DNA from: Ruminococcus sp.
GTDB lineage: Bacteria > Bacillota_A > Clostridia > Oscillospirales > Ruminococcaceae
NCBI RefSeq assembly: GCF_024684275.1
Contig: NZ_JAIKXF010000091.1
Location: forward strand, 70,440 to 134,439
Reading direction: 5' to 3'
DNA length: 64,000 nucleotides
Each line of letters opens with the position of its first letter. The first letter of the stretch is position 1. The notes beneath the pieces are model-generated. The model had not been told where the DNA came from, ran no database searches, and saw nothing but the letters and a program-made list of their open reading frames with translations. The translations under genes and the position numbers were made by a program. Of this stretch, positions 43,090 to 51,447 are shown piece after piece.

Positions 43090-43118
43090 ATTTTACCATA
43101 TATTGCGGAAATAGTCAA
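43090..43118 (-). promoter_or_regulatory. Promoter of the AEC transporter
   Basis: Minus-strand -35 TTGACT (43113-43118), 17-base spacer, -10 TAAAAT (43090-43095), immediately downstream of the preceding terminator. Confidence 0.6.
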
Positions 43119-43120
43119 TA

Positions 43121-43152
43121 AAAAATCCGAAGCACATTTGCTCCGGATTTTT
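43121..43152 (-). terminator. Terminator of the first zinc-ribbon gene
   Basis: Stem AAAAATCCGAAGC / GCTCCGGATTTTT with one mismatch, 6-base loop and T-run, 8 bp after the stop. Its stem sequence resembles the terminator of the paralogous gene at 43854-43877. Confidence 0.8.
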
Positions 43153-43159
43153 ATTGATA

Positions 43160-43786
43160 TTAGCCAAGACTTTCTGCGCTCATAGGAGCTATCTTCCAGC
43201 CCTCACCCTTTACGCTGACGACGCAGACCGTGACCTTTTCGTACTTGTAATCGCCGTCCTCGTCCTTGTGCTTTGTCCTGAATTTTACCTCTCTGCCCTT
43301 TGTTACCTTTATATCCGCGTCCTCCGCGCCGTACTTCAAGGATATACGCTCAAAATACGCCTCGGTATTCCTGAGCTGTGACTTTGTCAGCTTTTTCTCA
43401 CTAATTATCTTGTCGAACTTTGGCGCTGACGCCTTTCCCTCCAGGTCGTCTATCATATCCTCGATCATTTCGTTGTAGGCATCGACCTTGTCATCGTACT
43501 TTTTATTATCTTTAAGTGCCTTTATCGCTTCGTCCGGCAAGGTCATTGAATAGAAGGTCTTTCCGCCCTTTTTGCTTGAAGCAGCCTTTACATAGTTTCT
43601 GACAGTTCTCTTAGTACCAGAGCCTGATATATTTATACCCAGTATCAAACCAAATATAAAGAATATCAAAAATATTATCAGCACAAGCACTCGCTTTGCG
43701 CCGTTATTTTCAGTCTTTTCAGGTGCTGCACAGCCGCATTTCTTAAACATAGGCACCTTTTTTCCGCAATTCTTACAGTATGGCAT
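43160..43786 (-). CDS. Zinc-ribbon membrane protein, paralogue of the next gene
   Basis: 208 residues. N-terminal cysteine cluster YCKNCGKKVPMFKKCGC (zinc-ribbon), one membrane segment (about 33-52), then an extracytoplasmic domain (about 55-208). The outer domain shares GGKTFYS, LPDEAIKALKD, PKFDKI, TKSQLRNTE and GEGWKIAP with the neighbouring paralogue. The domain is of DUF4878/nuclear-transport-factor-like size but I do not identify it securely. GGAGG precedes the ATG. Own promoter and terminator. Function unknown. Confidence 0.72.
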   Translation of the reverse strand: MPYCKNCGKKVPMFKKCGCAAPEKTENNGAKRVLVLIIFLIFFIFGLILGINISGSGTKRTVRNYVKAASSKKGGKTFYSMTLPDEAIKALKDNKKYDDKVDAYNEMIEDMIDDLEGKASAPKFDKIISEKKLTKSQLRNTEAYFERISLKYGAEDADIKVTKGREVKFRTKHKDEDGDYKYEKVTVCVVSVKGEGWKIAPMSAESLG

Positions 43787-43818
43787 TATATGACCTCCGA
43801 ATCAAATACAATAAATCT

Positions 43819-43847
43819 ATTTTAACACACAAAATCCCATAAGTCAA
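43819..43847 (-). promoter_or_regulatory. Promoter of the first zinc-ribbon gene
   Basis: Minus-strand -35 TTGACT (43842-43847), 17-base spacer, -10 TAAAAT (43819-43824). Very similar to the promoter of the paralogue. Confidence 0.6.
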
Positions 43848-43853
43848 CAAAAA

Positions 43854-43877
43854 GTCCGAAGCATTTCTGCTTCGGAC
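43854..43877 (-). terminator. Terminator of the second zinc-ribbon gene
   Basis: Perfect 9-bp stem GTCCGAAGC / GCTTCGGAC, 6-base loop, followed on the minus strand by TTTTTGTT. Confidence 0.8.
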
Positions 43878-43965
43878 CGAAATGATCAAAGTATATGCAG
43901 CAGCTGCTGTGAGCTTTTCTTTATGCAGAGCTTATTTTGACAGTATGCGTCAAAACGTGCACTTA

Positions 43966-45015
43966 TCACTCAAAGATATCTTCAAGGCTGAATTCGCCGC
44001 CTTCATCACCTGAGAGACTTGAGCTGATGCCAAGTATGCTGCGGATAAGCTTTGATGATGCTGTAATATTGTCTGCCTCAGCAGGAATGACCTTCCAGCC
44101 TTCGCCTCTTACCTTGACAATACAGATAATATCCTTATCGTGCTGAACGTCGCCGTCCTCGTCCTTCCTTCTTGTTCTGATCTTGACCTCATAGCCCTGT
44201 GTTACCTTAATATCGTCGTCATCTGCATCAAACATCTCACAGATGCTCTCGAAATAGTCCTCAGCCTTGTTGAGCTGTGACTTCTTCATCTTTTCCTTGC
44301 GTGAGATCTTATCGAACTTTGGAACTGTAGCCTTTCCGTCAAGGTCGTCTATGATGTCCTCAATGTTGTCGTTGAAGTCATCGACCATATCGTCGAAATC
44401 ATCTTCATCTTTAAGCTCCTTGATAGCCTCCTTTGGAAGCATAAGTGAATAGAAGGTCTTGCCGCCCCTCTTGCTGTAGGTATTGTTCACATACTTCTTA
44501 GCTGTGCCCCTTACACCGCCGCCCAGTGAGCAGACCGCAAGGATAAGGCAGAGAAGGAGCAGAGCGCAGGCACCTGCTGCTATATATACAAGGTTCTTAT
44601 TCTTTTTAACATTCTCGGGCAGCTTTTCATTGATGCTGTTTGTAATGCCCTCAACTTTCTTAGCAATATCAGCACCGCTGAGCTGCTTGAAGCCATTGCT
44701 TGCCTGCTTTGCTGCATCCTCAGTCTTCTGCTGAGCCTCCTGTGCAGCCTCTACAGCATCGCTTCTCACCTCATTTACTACCTCAGAAGCTTTCTGTTCA
44801 GCCTTTTCAACTTCTTCAGCAGCATTTTCGCCGACCTTCTCAACAGCATTTGCCGCCTCTTCCTTAACTGTTTCAGCCGCCTGAACTGCCTCTTCCTTTA
44901 CAGCCTCAGCAGCATTTTCAGCCTTTTCAGCTGTCTCGGCAGCCTTCTTAGATGCTTCACAGTCGCAGGCTCCGCCCTCGGGGAGCTGCTTTCCGCAGAA
45001 TCTACAAAATGCCAT
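43966..45015 (-). CDS. Zinc-ribbon membrane protein with long Ala/Glu coiled-coil arm
   Basis: 349 residues. N-terminal FCRFCGKQLPEGGACDC zinc ribbon, then about 90 residues of Ala/Glu/Val/Lys-rich sequence with heptad and 11-residue periodicity (about 20-105), one membrane segment (about 143-165) and an outer domain paralogous to the gene at 43160. The arm is absent from the shorter paralogue. It resembles LEA/apolipoprotein-like amphipathic helices that may lie on the membrane. GGAGG precedes the ATG. Function unknown; an envelope sensor role is only a guess. Confidence 0.72.
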   Translation of the reverse strand: MAFCRFCGKQLPEGGACDCEASKKAAETAEKAENAAEAVKEEAVQAAETVKEEAANAVEKVGENAAEEVEKAEQKASEVVNEVRSDAVEAAQEAQQKTEDAAKQASNGFKQLSGADIAKKVEGITNSINEKLPENVKKNKNLVYIAAGACALLLLCLILAVCSLGGGVRGTAKKYVNNTYSKRGGKTFYSLMLPKEAIKELKDEDDFDDMVDDFNDNIEDIIDDLDGKATVPKFDKISRKEKMKKSQLNKAEDYFESICEMFDADDDDIKVTQGYEVKIRTRRKDEDGDVQHDKDIICIVKVRGEGWKVIPAEADNITASSKLIRSILGISSSLSGDEGGEFSLEDIFE

Positions 45016-45051
45016 AAAAAAACCTCCATAACAAATAATAGTACAGATAAT

Positions 45052-45081
45052 ATTTTAACACATATTTCCGTTTTATGTCAA
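45052..45081 (-). promoter_or_regulatory. Promoter of the second zinc-ribbon gene
   Basis: Minus-strand -35 TTGACA (45076-45081), 18-base spacer, -10 TAAAAT (45052-45057). Confidence 0.6.
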
Positions 45082-45135
45082 GCAAAACTATGGATTTCCC
45101 CCTATTACACACGTTTTTCAGCGGTTTGCATAAAA

Positions 45136-45160
45136 AACGCGGCAGTTAATGCACTGCCGC
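45136..45160 (-). terminator. Terminator of the DUF2225-like gene
   Basis: 8-bp stem GCGGCAGT / ACTGCCGC with a 6-base loop and TTTTTT on the minus strand, 11 bp after the stop. Confidence 0.85.
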
Positions 45161-45170
45161 TTGCTATGGT

Positions 45171-45812
45171 TTATTTTACTCTTACTCCCGGTACTTCCGT
45201 AGCCTTATGACAGGCTGAGTTGCCCTGCTCTGCAAGGCTCACCTCAAACTCGGTTATCGCCATGATAAGTCCCGAGCCGAAGCGCTCTCCCTTGTAATCA
45301 CGGATAACACGGTCATAGGCTCCGATCCTCCTGAGAAGCTCAGCTACAATGAGCTTTATATCTGCATTTTCCTTGAAAACTGCGCCGTGGGTATCATATA
45401 TCCTTACAGCTGCTCTGCGGCATTCTGCGGCTCTCTCGGCGTCTTTCTCGTCGTCGCACACCCATGCGGCGTACATACAGCTTTTGAGAGCCTCCTCCCA
45501 CTCACCGTTCTTCTCACAGGCAAGAGACTTCTTCATAAATCTTCCTGCAAGGTCGTCCCCTGCTTTATTGTAATTTGCGCTTTCAAGATACTCTCTTGTA
45601 AACTTAACGGGTATTTCTATTGATGAATTGCAGTATCCGCAGGCAGGGCACTTGCTGACCCAGTACTTTATCCCCGAGCGGACAGGCTCTGCTGGACGCA
45701 TATCAAGGTCGGGAGACTCTGTGGGGCTTTCCTGCTCTGCTATGACCTCATGGACAGAGGTCTCGCCGCATACTGCGCACTTGAACTCTTTTTCCTCAGT
45801 TCTGAATATCAT
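45171..45812 (-). CDS. DUF2225-like zinc-ribbon/TPR protein
   Basis: 213 residues. Two CxxC pairs (FKCAVCGETS near residue 12 and SKCPACGYCNSS near 54) form a zinc ribbon, followed by helical repeats of TPR type (about 75-190) with CEKNGEWEEALKSCMYAAWVC. The layout matches DUF2225 proteins of Clostridia, which are uncharacterised. AAGGAG precedes the ATG. It lies 11 bp downstream of tex and is probably co-transcribed with it. Confidence 0.75.
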   Translation of the reverse strand: MIFRTEEKEFKCAVCGETSVHEVIAEQESPTESPDLDMRPAEPVRSGIKYWVSKCPACGYCNSSIEIPVKFTREYLESANYNKAGDDLAGRFMKKSLACEKNGEWEEALKSCMYAAWVCDDEKDAERAAECRRAAVRIYDTHGAVFKENADIKLIVAELLRRIGAYDRVIRDYKGERFGSGLIMAITEFEVSLAEQGNSACHKATEVPGVRVK

Positions 45813-45822
45813 TGTCTGCTCC

Positions 45823-48099
45823 TTATTTCTTTTTTATACGGAAGCTGCTGTTGTGTAGCTGTGACGCATCAAAGCCCTTGGGCTTGCGGTCCTCGCGCTT
45901 TCTGTTGTTAGGTCTGCGGTCGGACTTCTGCTGCTTCTTCTCCTCCTCGTCGTTAAGGCGCATTGTAAGAGAGATGCGGTTTCTCTTGAGGTCAACGTCA
46001 AGGACTCTTACCTTTACTACCTCGCCTACCTTTACGGCTTCGAGGGGGTGCTTGATGTATTTGCTGCATATCTGTGAGATATGGACAAGTCCGTCCTCAT
46101 GAACGCCGATATCGACAAAGCAGCCGAAATCTATGATATTGCGGACTGTTCCCACAAGCTCCATACCGGGCTTTAAGTCCTTTATCTCCATAACATCTCC
46201 GCTTCTGAGAAGGGGTGCAGGGAGCTCGTCACGCAGGTCACGCCCCGGCTTTTTGAGCTCGCCGATTATGTCGGTAAGAGTAGGAACACCTATACCGAGT
46301 GACTTGCTGATATTCTCAATGCCTATGCTGTTTGCCTTTTCGGTGATGCCCTCAGCTCCGCCGCCTGCGATGTCGGCAATGGTGAAGCCGCACTCGCTGA
46401 GAAGCGATGAAGCTGCCTCGTAGCTCTCAGGGTGAACAGCTGTATTGTCAAGAGGGTTCTTGCCGTCGCGCACTCTCAGGAAGCCTGCGCACTGCTCGAA
46501 AGCCTTTTTGCCGAGCTTCGGGACCTTGAGAAGCTCCTTACGGTCGGTAAATCTGCCGTTTTCCTCACGGTAGGTAACGATATTCTTAGCAACTGATGCA
46601 TTGATGCCTGCGATATATGAAAGAAGCGAATGTGAAGCGGTATTGAGGTCAACTCCGACAGAGTTTACGCAGTCCTCAACAACTCCGCCGAGGGCTTCGC
46701 TCATACGTGCCTGCGGCATATCATGCTGATACTGTCCTACACCGATAGCCTTAGGATCGATCTTTACAAGCTCTGCAAGAGGATCCTGCAAACGGCGTGC
46801 AATGGATATAGCTCCTCTGATGGATACATCGTACTCGGGGAATTCCTCTGCGGCTACCTTTGAAGCGGAATATACGGAAGCTCCAGCCTCGCTGACTACC
46901 ATGTAGCTAACCTCCTGAGGGACTTCCTTGACTATCTCTGCGGCAAAGCTCTCAGTCTCACGGGAGGCTGTACCGTTACCGATAGAGATAACGTTTACGT
47001 TGTATTTCTGAATAAATTCCTTTACCTTTTTCTTAGCAGCCTCAACTGCGCCTGCCGAACCAACAGGGTAAATGATAGCTGTATCAAGGACCTTGCCTGT
47101 GCCGTCGATAACCGCGGTCTTACAGCCGTGTGCGTAGCCCGGATCAAGACCGAGGATAACGCTGCTTTTAAGCGGCGGCTGGAGAAGCATCTGACGAAGA
47201 TTTGCTGCAAATACCTTTATTGATTCCTCAGCAGCCTTTGCACTCATCTCTGAACGTATCTCACGCTCTATGGACGGGAATATAAGTCTCTTGTAGCTGT
47301 CTGCCGCAGCAGCTCTCACAAGCTCGCCGCAGGCATTGTTAGCCTTGATATACTTGCCGAAGATAACATCTGTAGCTATGGTCTCATCAAGAGTTACGGC
47401 AACCTTGAGGAAGCCCTCCTTCTCGCCTCTGTCAAGGGCAAGAACGCGATGATTAGCTACCTTCGGGATAGCCTCAGAGTACTCATAGTAGTTCATGTAT
47501 ACGCTCTCTGCCTCGGGATCTGAAGCCTTGGATACCAGTTCGCCCTTTTCGCCTGCAAGAGCACGGAGCTTCTTTCTGATGTCAGCATCGTCGGATATAT
47601 CCTCTGCGATGATGTCCATAGCGCCCTGCAGCGCTGTCTGAGCGTCGGTTATCTTCTTCTCCTCGTCGATGAAAGCCTCTGCTTCCTTTTCGGGTTCTGT
47701 GGAATTCTCCTGAGCCATGAGCATTACAGCAAGCGGTTCGAGACCGTTCTCACGGGCGATACTTGCACGTGTACGGCGCTTTGGCTTGAAGGGACGGTAT
47801 ATGTCCTCTACCTCGACGAGAGTAACAGCTGCACTGATAGCAGCCTCTATCTCGGGAGTCATCTTCTCCTGCTCTGTGATAGCAGCAGTTACCTCCTCCT
47901 TGCGCTTTTCAAGGTTGCGCAGGTACATGAGCCTGTCATAGAGCTCACGGAGTATCTGATCGTCAAGAGATCCTGTGAGCTCCTTACGGTAACGGGCGAT
48001 AAACGGGATAGTTTTATCGTCGTCGATAAGAGCGACAGTATTGTCTACCTGTTCCTGTTTGAGTCCGAATTCTTTTGCAAGTTCCTTGTTGATATCCAT
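45823..48099 (-). CDS. tex: RNA-binding transcription accessory protein Tex
   Basis: Conserved nucleic-acid-binding protein (YqgF-like, helix-hairpin-helix and S1 domains) affecting transcription and, in some species, toxin genes. About 758 residues: N-terminal Tex helical region with ELAKEFGLKQEQV, KPKRRTRASIARENGLEPLA, the YqgF fold with ILGLDPGYAHGCKTAV, HhH with GVGQYQHDM, NSVGVDLNTAS, and a C-terminal S1 domain (about 642-712) with VRNIIDFGCFVDIGVHEDGL. A basic tail follows. The ATG at 48099 has GAAAGGAA upstream; a start 15 bases earlier lies over that site. Confidence 0.95.
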   Translation of the reverse strand: MDINKELAKEFGLKQEQVDNTVALIDDDKTIPFIARYRKELTGSLDDQILRELYDRLMYLRNLEKRKEEVTAAITEQEKMTPEIEAAISAAVTLVEVEDIYRPFKPKRRTRASIARENGLEPLAVMLMAQENSTEPEKEAEAFIDEEKKITDAQTALQGAMDIIAEDISDDADIRKKLRALAGEKGELVSKASDPEAESVYMNYYEYSEAIPKVANHRVLALDRGEKEGFLKVAVTLDETIATDVIFGKYIKANNACGELVRAAAADSYKRLIFPSIEREIRSEMSAKAAEESIKVFAANLRQMLLQPPLKSSVILGLDPGYAHGCKTAVIDGTGKVLDTAIIYPVGSAGAVEAAKKKVKEFIQKYNVNVISIGNGTASRETESFAAEIVKEVPQEVSYMVVSEAGASVYSASKVAAEEFPEYDVSIRGAISIARRLQDPLAELVKIDPKAIGVGQYQHDMPQARMSEALGGVVEDCVNSVGVDLNTASHSLLSYIAGINASVAKNIVTYREENGRFTDRKELLKVPKLGKKAFEQCAGFLRVRDGKNPLDNTAVHPESYEAASSLLSECGFTIADIAGGGAEGITEKANSIGIENISKSLGIGVPTLTDIIGELKKPGRDLRDELPAPLLRSGDVMEIKDLKPGMELVGTVRNIIDFGCFVDIGVHEDGLVHISQICSKYIKHPLEAVKVGEVVKVRVLDVDLKRNRISLTMRLNDEEEKKQQKSDRRPNNRKREDRKPKGFDASQLHNSSFRIKKK

Positions 48100-48171
48100 A
48101 GTATTTCCTTTCATTAAGCGATACCTGCCGGCAGACTGCGCCGCAGTGCATTTTCGCTTTATATATGCTTA

Positions 48172-49188
48172 TTATTCCTCATTTTCTGCTGTTTCAGGCT
48201 CTGCTGCCTCAGCCGCCTGTACAGGCTCGGCGGGCATTTCCTCTGCGCGCCGGTCATTCCAGCGGTCAAGCCACGAAAACAAGGTCTTTGCGATGTCCTT
48301 ATATACATTCACGGAGTTCTTCTCCATGAGGACATCATGGCGCATACCCTCAAAAAGTCGGTGTGATATGCTCTCATAGCCCAGCTTTTCCAGCTTCTTC
48401 ATCGAGCGAATGAAGCGCTTCTCCGATATCATGGCTGAGTCGTCCTTGCCCGAAACAAATCTGATAGGCAGCGACGGCTGAGTTACCTTCCAGCCACGTC
48501 CCGACTCTGACTGTCTCAACAGCCATACAAGCTCGGTGTAGCCGTTGAGGGTAGGCTTGAAATTACACAGCGGATCCTCGTTATACGCCAGAACAGCGTC
48601 TGCGTCGCTGCAGCGCCATGAGTTTATGGGGGACTCGTAGAATTTACCGAAGCTGTCGTCTATAGTATCGAATATCTTCTCGCTCCTGAAACGGCTTCCG
48701 GGGCGCTTTGAAGCTACAGAGCTTATTATCCTTGCTCCATTAGAGAAGGGGCTGTGACAAATAGTGCCAAGCAGCACCAATCCGTTTATATCACTGTCGT
48801 GTCCCTTTAAAAAGCACCTTGCACCTGCTGCGCCCATACCGCTTGCCGCCATGAATACAGGCATATTCGGATAAGCAGCCCTTATCCTTGCGTTGAGCTG
48901 TGCAATATCGCTTACGAAGCCCTCTCCGCCCTTTCTGAACATATATCCGAGGTCATCGGGCTCTACGATGCTCTTTCCGTGTCCGCGGTTATCGTGGATA
49001 ACGGTTATAAAGCCCTGCTCAGCAAGATAATCCATGAATGGATAATATCGCTCCTTGTGCTCGTTCATGCCGTGAACGATCTGGACAATGCCGTTTATAT
49101 CTCCAGAGGGCACTGCCAGCACAGCCGAGATCACAAGCTCGTCAAAATCAGAAGCAAATTGAAATTCCTTCAGATCAGCATTAAGCAT
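48172..49188 (-). CDS. Alpha/beta hydrolase (lysophospholipase-like) with atypical nucleophile elbow
   Basis: 338 residues with the serine aminopeptidase S33/monoacylglycerol lipase layout: IVHGMNEHKERY near residue 33, HDNRGHGKS near 68, acid in FVSGKDDS and His in GMRHDVL. The elbow, normally GHSMG, reads AASGMGAAGA, so the serine is displaced or replaced by Gly in the usual alignment; activity is therefore uncertain. An Ala/Glu/Pro-rich tail ends the protein. GGAGG precedes the ATG. It is probably co-transcribed with tex, 72 bp downstream, as no terminator is evident between. Confidence 0.82.
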   Translation of the reverse strand: MLNADLKEFQFASDFDELVISAVLAVPSGDINGIVQIVHGMNEHKERYYPFMDYLAEQGFITVIHDNRGHGKSIVEPDDLGYMFRKGGEGFVSDIAQLNARIRAAYPNMPVFMAASGMGAAGARCFLKGHDSDINGLVLLGTICHSPFSNGARIISSVASKRPGSRFRSEKIFDTIDDSFGKFYESPINSWRCSDADAVLAYNEDPLCNFKPTLNGYTELVWLLRQSESGRGWKVTQPSLPIRFVSGKDDSAMISEKRFIRSMKKLEKLGYESISHRLFEGMRHDVLMEKNSVNVYKDIAKTLFSWLDRWNDRRAEEMPAEPVQAAEAAEPETAENEE

Positions 49189-49236
49189 AAAGTTCCTCCT
49201 GTCAAAAAATCGGGGAAAAATAAATGTACGAATGTA

Positions 49237-49265
49237 ATTATATCACATTTTGAAAAATAATGCAA
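49237..49265 (-). promoter_or_regulatory. Promoter of the hydrolase-tex-DUF2225 run
   Basis: Minus-strand -35 TTGCAT (49260-49265), 17-base spacer ending in TGA, -10 TATAAT (49237-49242). Confidence 0.6.
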
Positions 49266-49267
49266 AT

Positions 49268-49300
49268 CAGCAGAAGCAAGCCCGATCTTAAGCCTGCTGA
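49268..49300 (-). terminator. Possible terminator of the MmcQ-EVE gene
   Basis: Stem TCAGCAG / CTGCTGA enclosing a partly paired loop, followed on the minus strand by TTTGCATTATTTTT. It overlaps the next promoter. Confidence 0.4.
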
Positions 49301-49302
49301 CG

Positions 49303-50067
49303 TTACTTTCCGCAAAGCCTTTTCAGCTCCGCTGAAAGAGTATTGGGAACTCCCCTTGCTCCGCGTACAGCTGTAACGCCAAACTCCTTCATCTTAGCGA
49401 GTGGCATATCCTCATCGCTGTAACGATGGACAAGCCGCAGCTTTACAGCCTTTTTGATACGGTATTTTCCGTCGTCATAATTATACGGGATATTCACCTC
49501 AACAGCCTCACACCTGTACATTATCGCCGATATGGGAGCCGCCATGTAAATATATACCGTGTCGCCCACTATCATATTTGAGGTCTGTTTCCAGATTATA
49601 GTACCGTCGCGGCGGAAATCCTGCTCCACATCGTACATGGCAGGGGCAGCAGGGATAAGCCATTCTTTTGTGTCGGTGCGCAGCTTTTTGCCGCTGCCGC
49701 TCTGCCCGGCAAGCTCATAGCTCATATCAAGAAGTGACATTATCTGCTTTTCGTCAACAGTACCGTCAAGAAGCACAGTTATCCAGTTCTCCTTGTTCAT
49801 ATGATAGGCAGGAAAAATGCCTTTAATCCCAAGCAGAGAGCCTGTCATAAGGGGACTGCACTTGATGTCTATGATATCTGTCTTGCCCTGTCCGGATAGT
49901 CCGAGCTTAGAAGCTTTAACGTCCATAATCACAGCAAACCACTTGTCATTGTCTCTGCGGCGCAGCACAGCACAGTCAGGCAGCCTGCTCCATAGGTATT
50001 CCGGCTCTGTGCCAAAGGTTTCAGCTGCGTATTTAAATACCTTATCACGCATATCAGGTCTATTCAT
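49303..50067 (-). CDS. MmcQ/YjbR (DUF661) protein fused to an EVE/PUA-like domain
   Basis: About 254 residues. The N-terminal half (about 1-125) is an MmcQ/YjbR domain: DKVFKYAAETFGTEPEYLW, WFAVIMDV, the KCSP core and NKENWITVLLDG. The second half (about 130-254) begins WLIPAAPAMYDV and contains TIIWKQ, VGDTVYIYMAAP and IMYRCEAVEVNI, the pattern of EVE (PUA-like) domains that bind modified bases. The ATG at 50067 follows AGGAGGAG; the longer frame back into the exonuclease gene is rejected. One base separates it from the exonuclease stop. Confidence 0.78.
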   Translation of the reverse strand: MNRPDMRDKVFKYAAETFGTEPEYLWSRLPDCAVLRRRDNDKWFAVIMDVKASKLGLSGQGKTDIIDIKCSPLMTGSLLGIKGIFPAYHMNKENWITVLLDGTVDEKQIMSLLDMSYELAGQSGSGKKLRTDTKEWLIPAAPAMYDVEQDFRRDGTIIWKQTSNMIVGDTVYIYMAAPISAIMYRCEAVEVNIPYNYDDGKYRIKKAVKLRLVHRYSDEDMPLAKMKEFGVTAVRGARGVPNTLSAELKRLCGK

Positions 50068-50068
50068 G

Positions 50069-50635
50069 TCAGTTCTCCTCCTGTCTGCGCATCTCGTCAC
50101 GAAGGTGTATGTAGCAGGCGTTGCATATCTCGCAGTCCTTTGCTGCACGGTGAGCTCCAGTAATATTTATACCGTAATGTGCGGCGACCGAGGTCTGCTT
50201 GCGGTCAGGCATGAGAGGAAGCACCTTTCGTGCAAAGCGCAACACGTCCACAAAGTCATTTTCAAGGTAAATCCCGTGACAGCGCAGCAGATTATCGTAA
50301 AGGAAGTTTATATCGAAATTAACATTGTAACCCATGAGCATATCGTTCCCTGCGAACTGATAAAACGCCATTATAGCGTCGGAAATACAGGGTGCATCAG
50401 CCACCATTTCATCAGTTATGCCGGTAAGCTGAGTAATAAATGGGCTTATGGCATTGCAGGGCTTGACAAAGGTACTGAATACCTCTGCCTTTTCACCGTT
50501 TCTGTAGCGGACTGCCGCTATTTCGATTATCTCACATTCCTCGGGAGAAAGTCCCGTAGTTTCAATATCCACTACGCAATAATCCTCGGGAAAAACGATC
50601 CTGCTCTTGCCCTTTCTGCGTTTTATGCTGCTCAT
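50069..50635 (-). CDS. DnaQ-like 3'-5' exonuclease
   Basis: 188 residues, single DEDDh exonuclease domain as in the epsilon subunit of DNA polymerase III. ExoI motif VDIETTGLSP, ExoII NVNFDINFLYDN and ExoIII HRAAKDCEI with all acidic residues and the histidine present. It lacks a polymerase, GIY-YIG or BRCT partner domain. AAAGGAG precedes the ATG. Co-directional and almost fused at the gene level with the EVE-domain protein, suggesting a joint nucleic-acid role. Confidence 0.9.
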   Translation of the reverse strand: MSSIKRRKGKSRIVFPEDYCVVDIETTGLSPEECEIIEIAAVRYRNGEKAEVFSTFVKPCNAISPFITQLTGITDEMVADAPCISDAIMAFYQFAGNDMLMGYNVNFDINFLYDNLLRCHGIYLENDFVDVLRFARKVLPLMPDRKQTSVAAHYGINITGAHRAAKDCEICNACYIHLRDEMRRQEEN

Positions 50636-50708
50636 GACAAGCTCCTTTCTGCTGATTTTTATGTATAGCTCAGTATCGGCAAAGTTTGGGCTGAATGACG
50701 AGACAGCC

Positions 50709-50744
50709 CGAAAACGCGCTGCTTTCGGGCTGTTTATTGATCAA
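50709..50744. other. Hairpin after gmhA
   Basis: Stem CAGCCCGAAA / TTTCGGGCTG with a 9-base loop. The plus-strand side ends TTTATTG; the minus-strand side, the direction of the genes, lacks a T-run, so termination of the heptose operon here is doubtful. Confidence 0.5.
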
Positions 50745-50777
50745 TGTCAGCTCTGCTATGAATCCCCTGTACACGCC

Positions 50778-51431
50778 TTATCCCCTGCCGAAGAACCTAT
50801 CCTCAAGCATCAGACACCAGCAGTGATACACAGGCAGATGGAGCTCCTGTATCATATAGGTCTCAGACGAAGGCACTTTTACAGCTACGTCAGCGACCTC
50901 TGCAAGCTCGCCGCCCTTTTCTCCCGTAAGACCTATGACCTTTATGCCGAGAGCTCTTGCAACTACTGTCGCAGACATAACATTGCGGCTGTTTCCCGAT
51001 GTCGATATGCCGAGGAAAACATCGCCCTTTCTGCCGAAGCCGTAAAGCTGCTGAGCAAATACTCCCAGTCCGTCTACGTCGTTGATATAGGCAGTGGACA
51101 GAGCTTCGTGAGCGACCAGCGGTATAGCCATAAGTCCCCGTTCAAGATTCTCTGCAAGATCCTTTCCGCGGACAGGATCAACGCTTTTCAGCTTTTCCGC
51201 AAACTCCGCAGGCACTGTACGGGCTATCTTGAAGCGCTTCATAAGCTCTCCTGCGATGTGCTCGCTGTCGGCGGCAGAACCGCCGTTTCCTGCTATCATA
51301 AGCTTTCCGTCACGGAGATAGCACTCCTCCATGACAAGATAAGCCTTTATTATATCCTCTCTGCACTTTTCAAGCACAGGGTATCTCTCTATCAAAAAGT
51401 CAACGTGTTTTTCAAGCCGAAGCTCTAACAT
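50778..51431 (-). CDS. gmhA: Sedoheptulose 7-phosphate isomerase GmhA (SIS domain)
   Basis: Isomerises sedoheptulose 7-phosphate to D-glycero-D-manno-heptose 7-phosphate. 217 residues: SIS fold with AGNGGSAADSEHIAGEL, the phosphate-binding GISTSGNSRNVM, GLTGEKGGELAEVADV, and the catalytic C-terminal VPSSETYMIQELHLPVYH segment containing the family's Glu and His. It lies 16 bp after the fused HddC-GmhB gene and completes the heptose pathway. The start is ATG at 51431 with AAGGGGAAT upstream. Confidence 0.92.
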   Translation of the reverse strand: MLELRLEKHVDFLIERYPVLEKCREDIIKAYLVMEECYLRDGKLMIAGNGGSAADSEHIAGELMKRFKIARTVPAEFAEKLKSVDPVRGKDLAENLERGLMAIPLVAHEALSTAYINDVDGLGVFAQQLYGFGRKGDVFLGISTSGNSRNVMSATVVARALGIKVIGLTGEKGGELAEVADVAVKVPSSETYMIQELHLPVYHCWCLMLEDRFFGRG

Positions 51432-51447
51432 TAATATTCCCCTTTTC

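Noticed and set aside
49817..50668. Plus-strand open frame of about 283 codons
   Set aside because: Antisense to the MmcQ-EVE and exonuclease genes; no recognisable domain.
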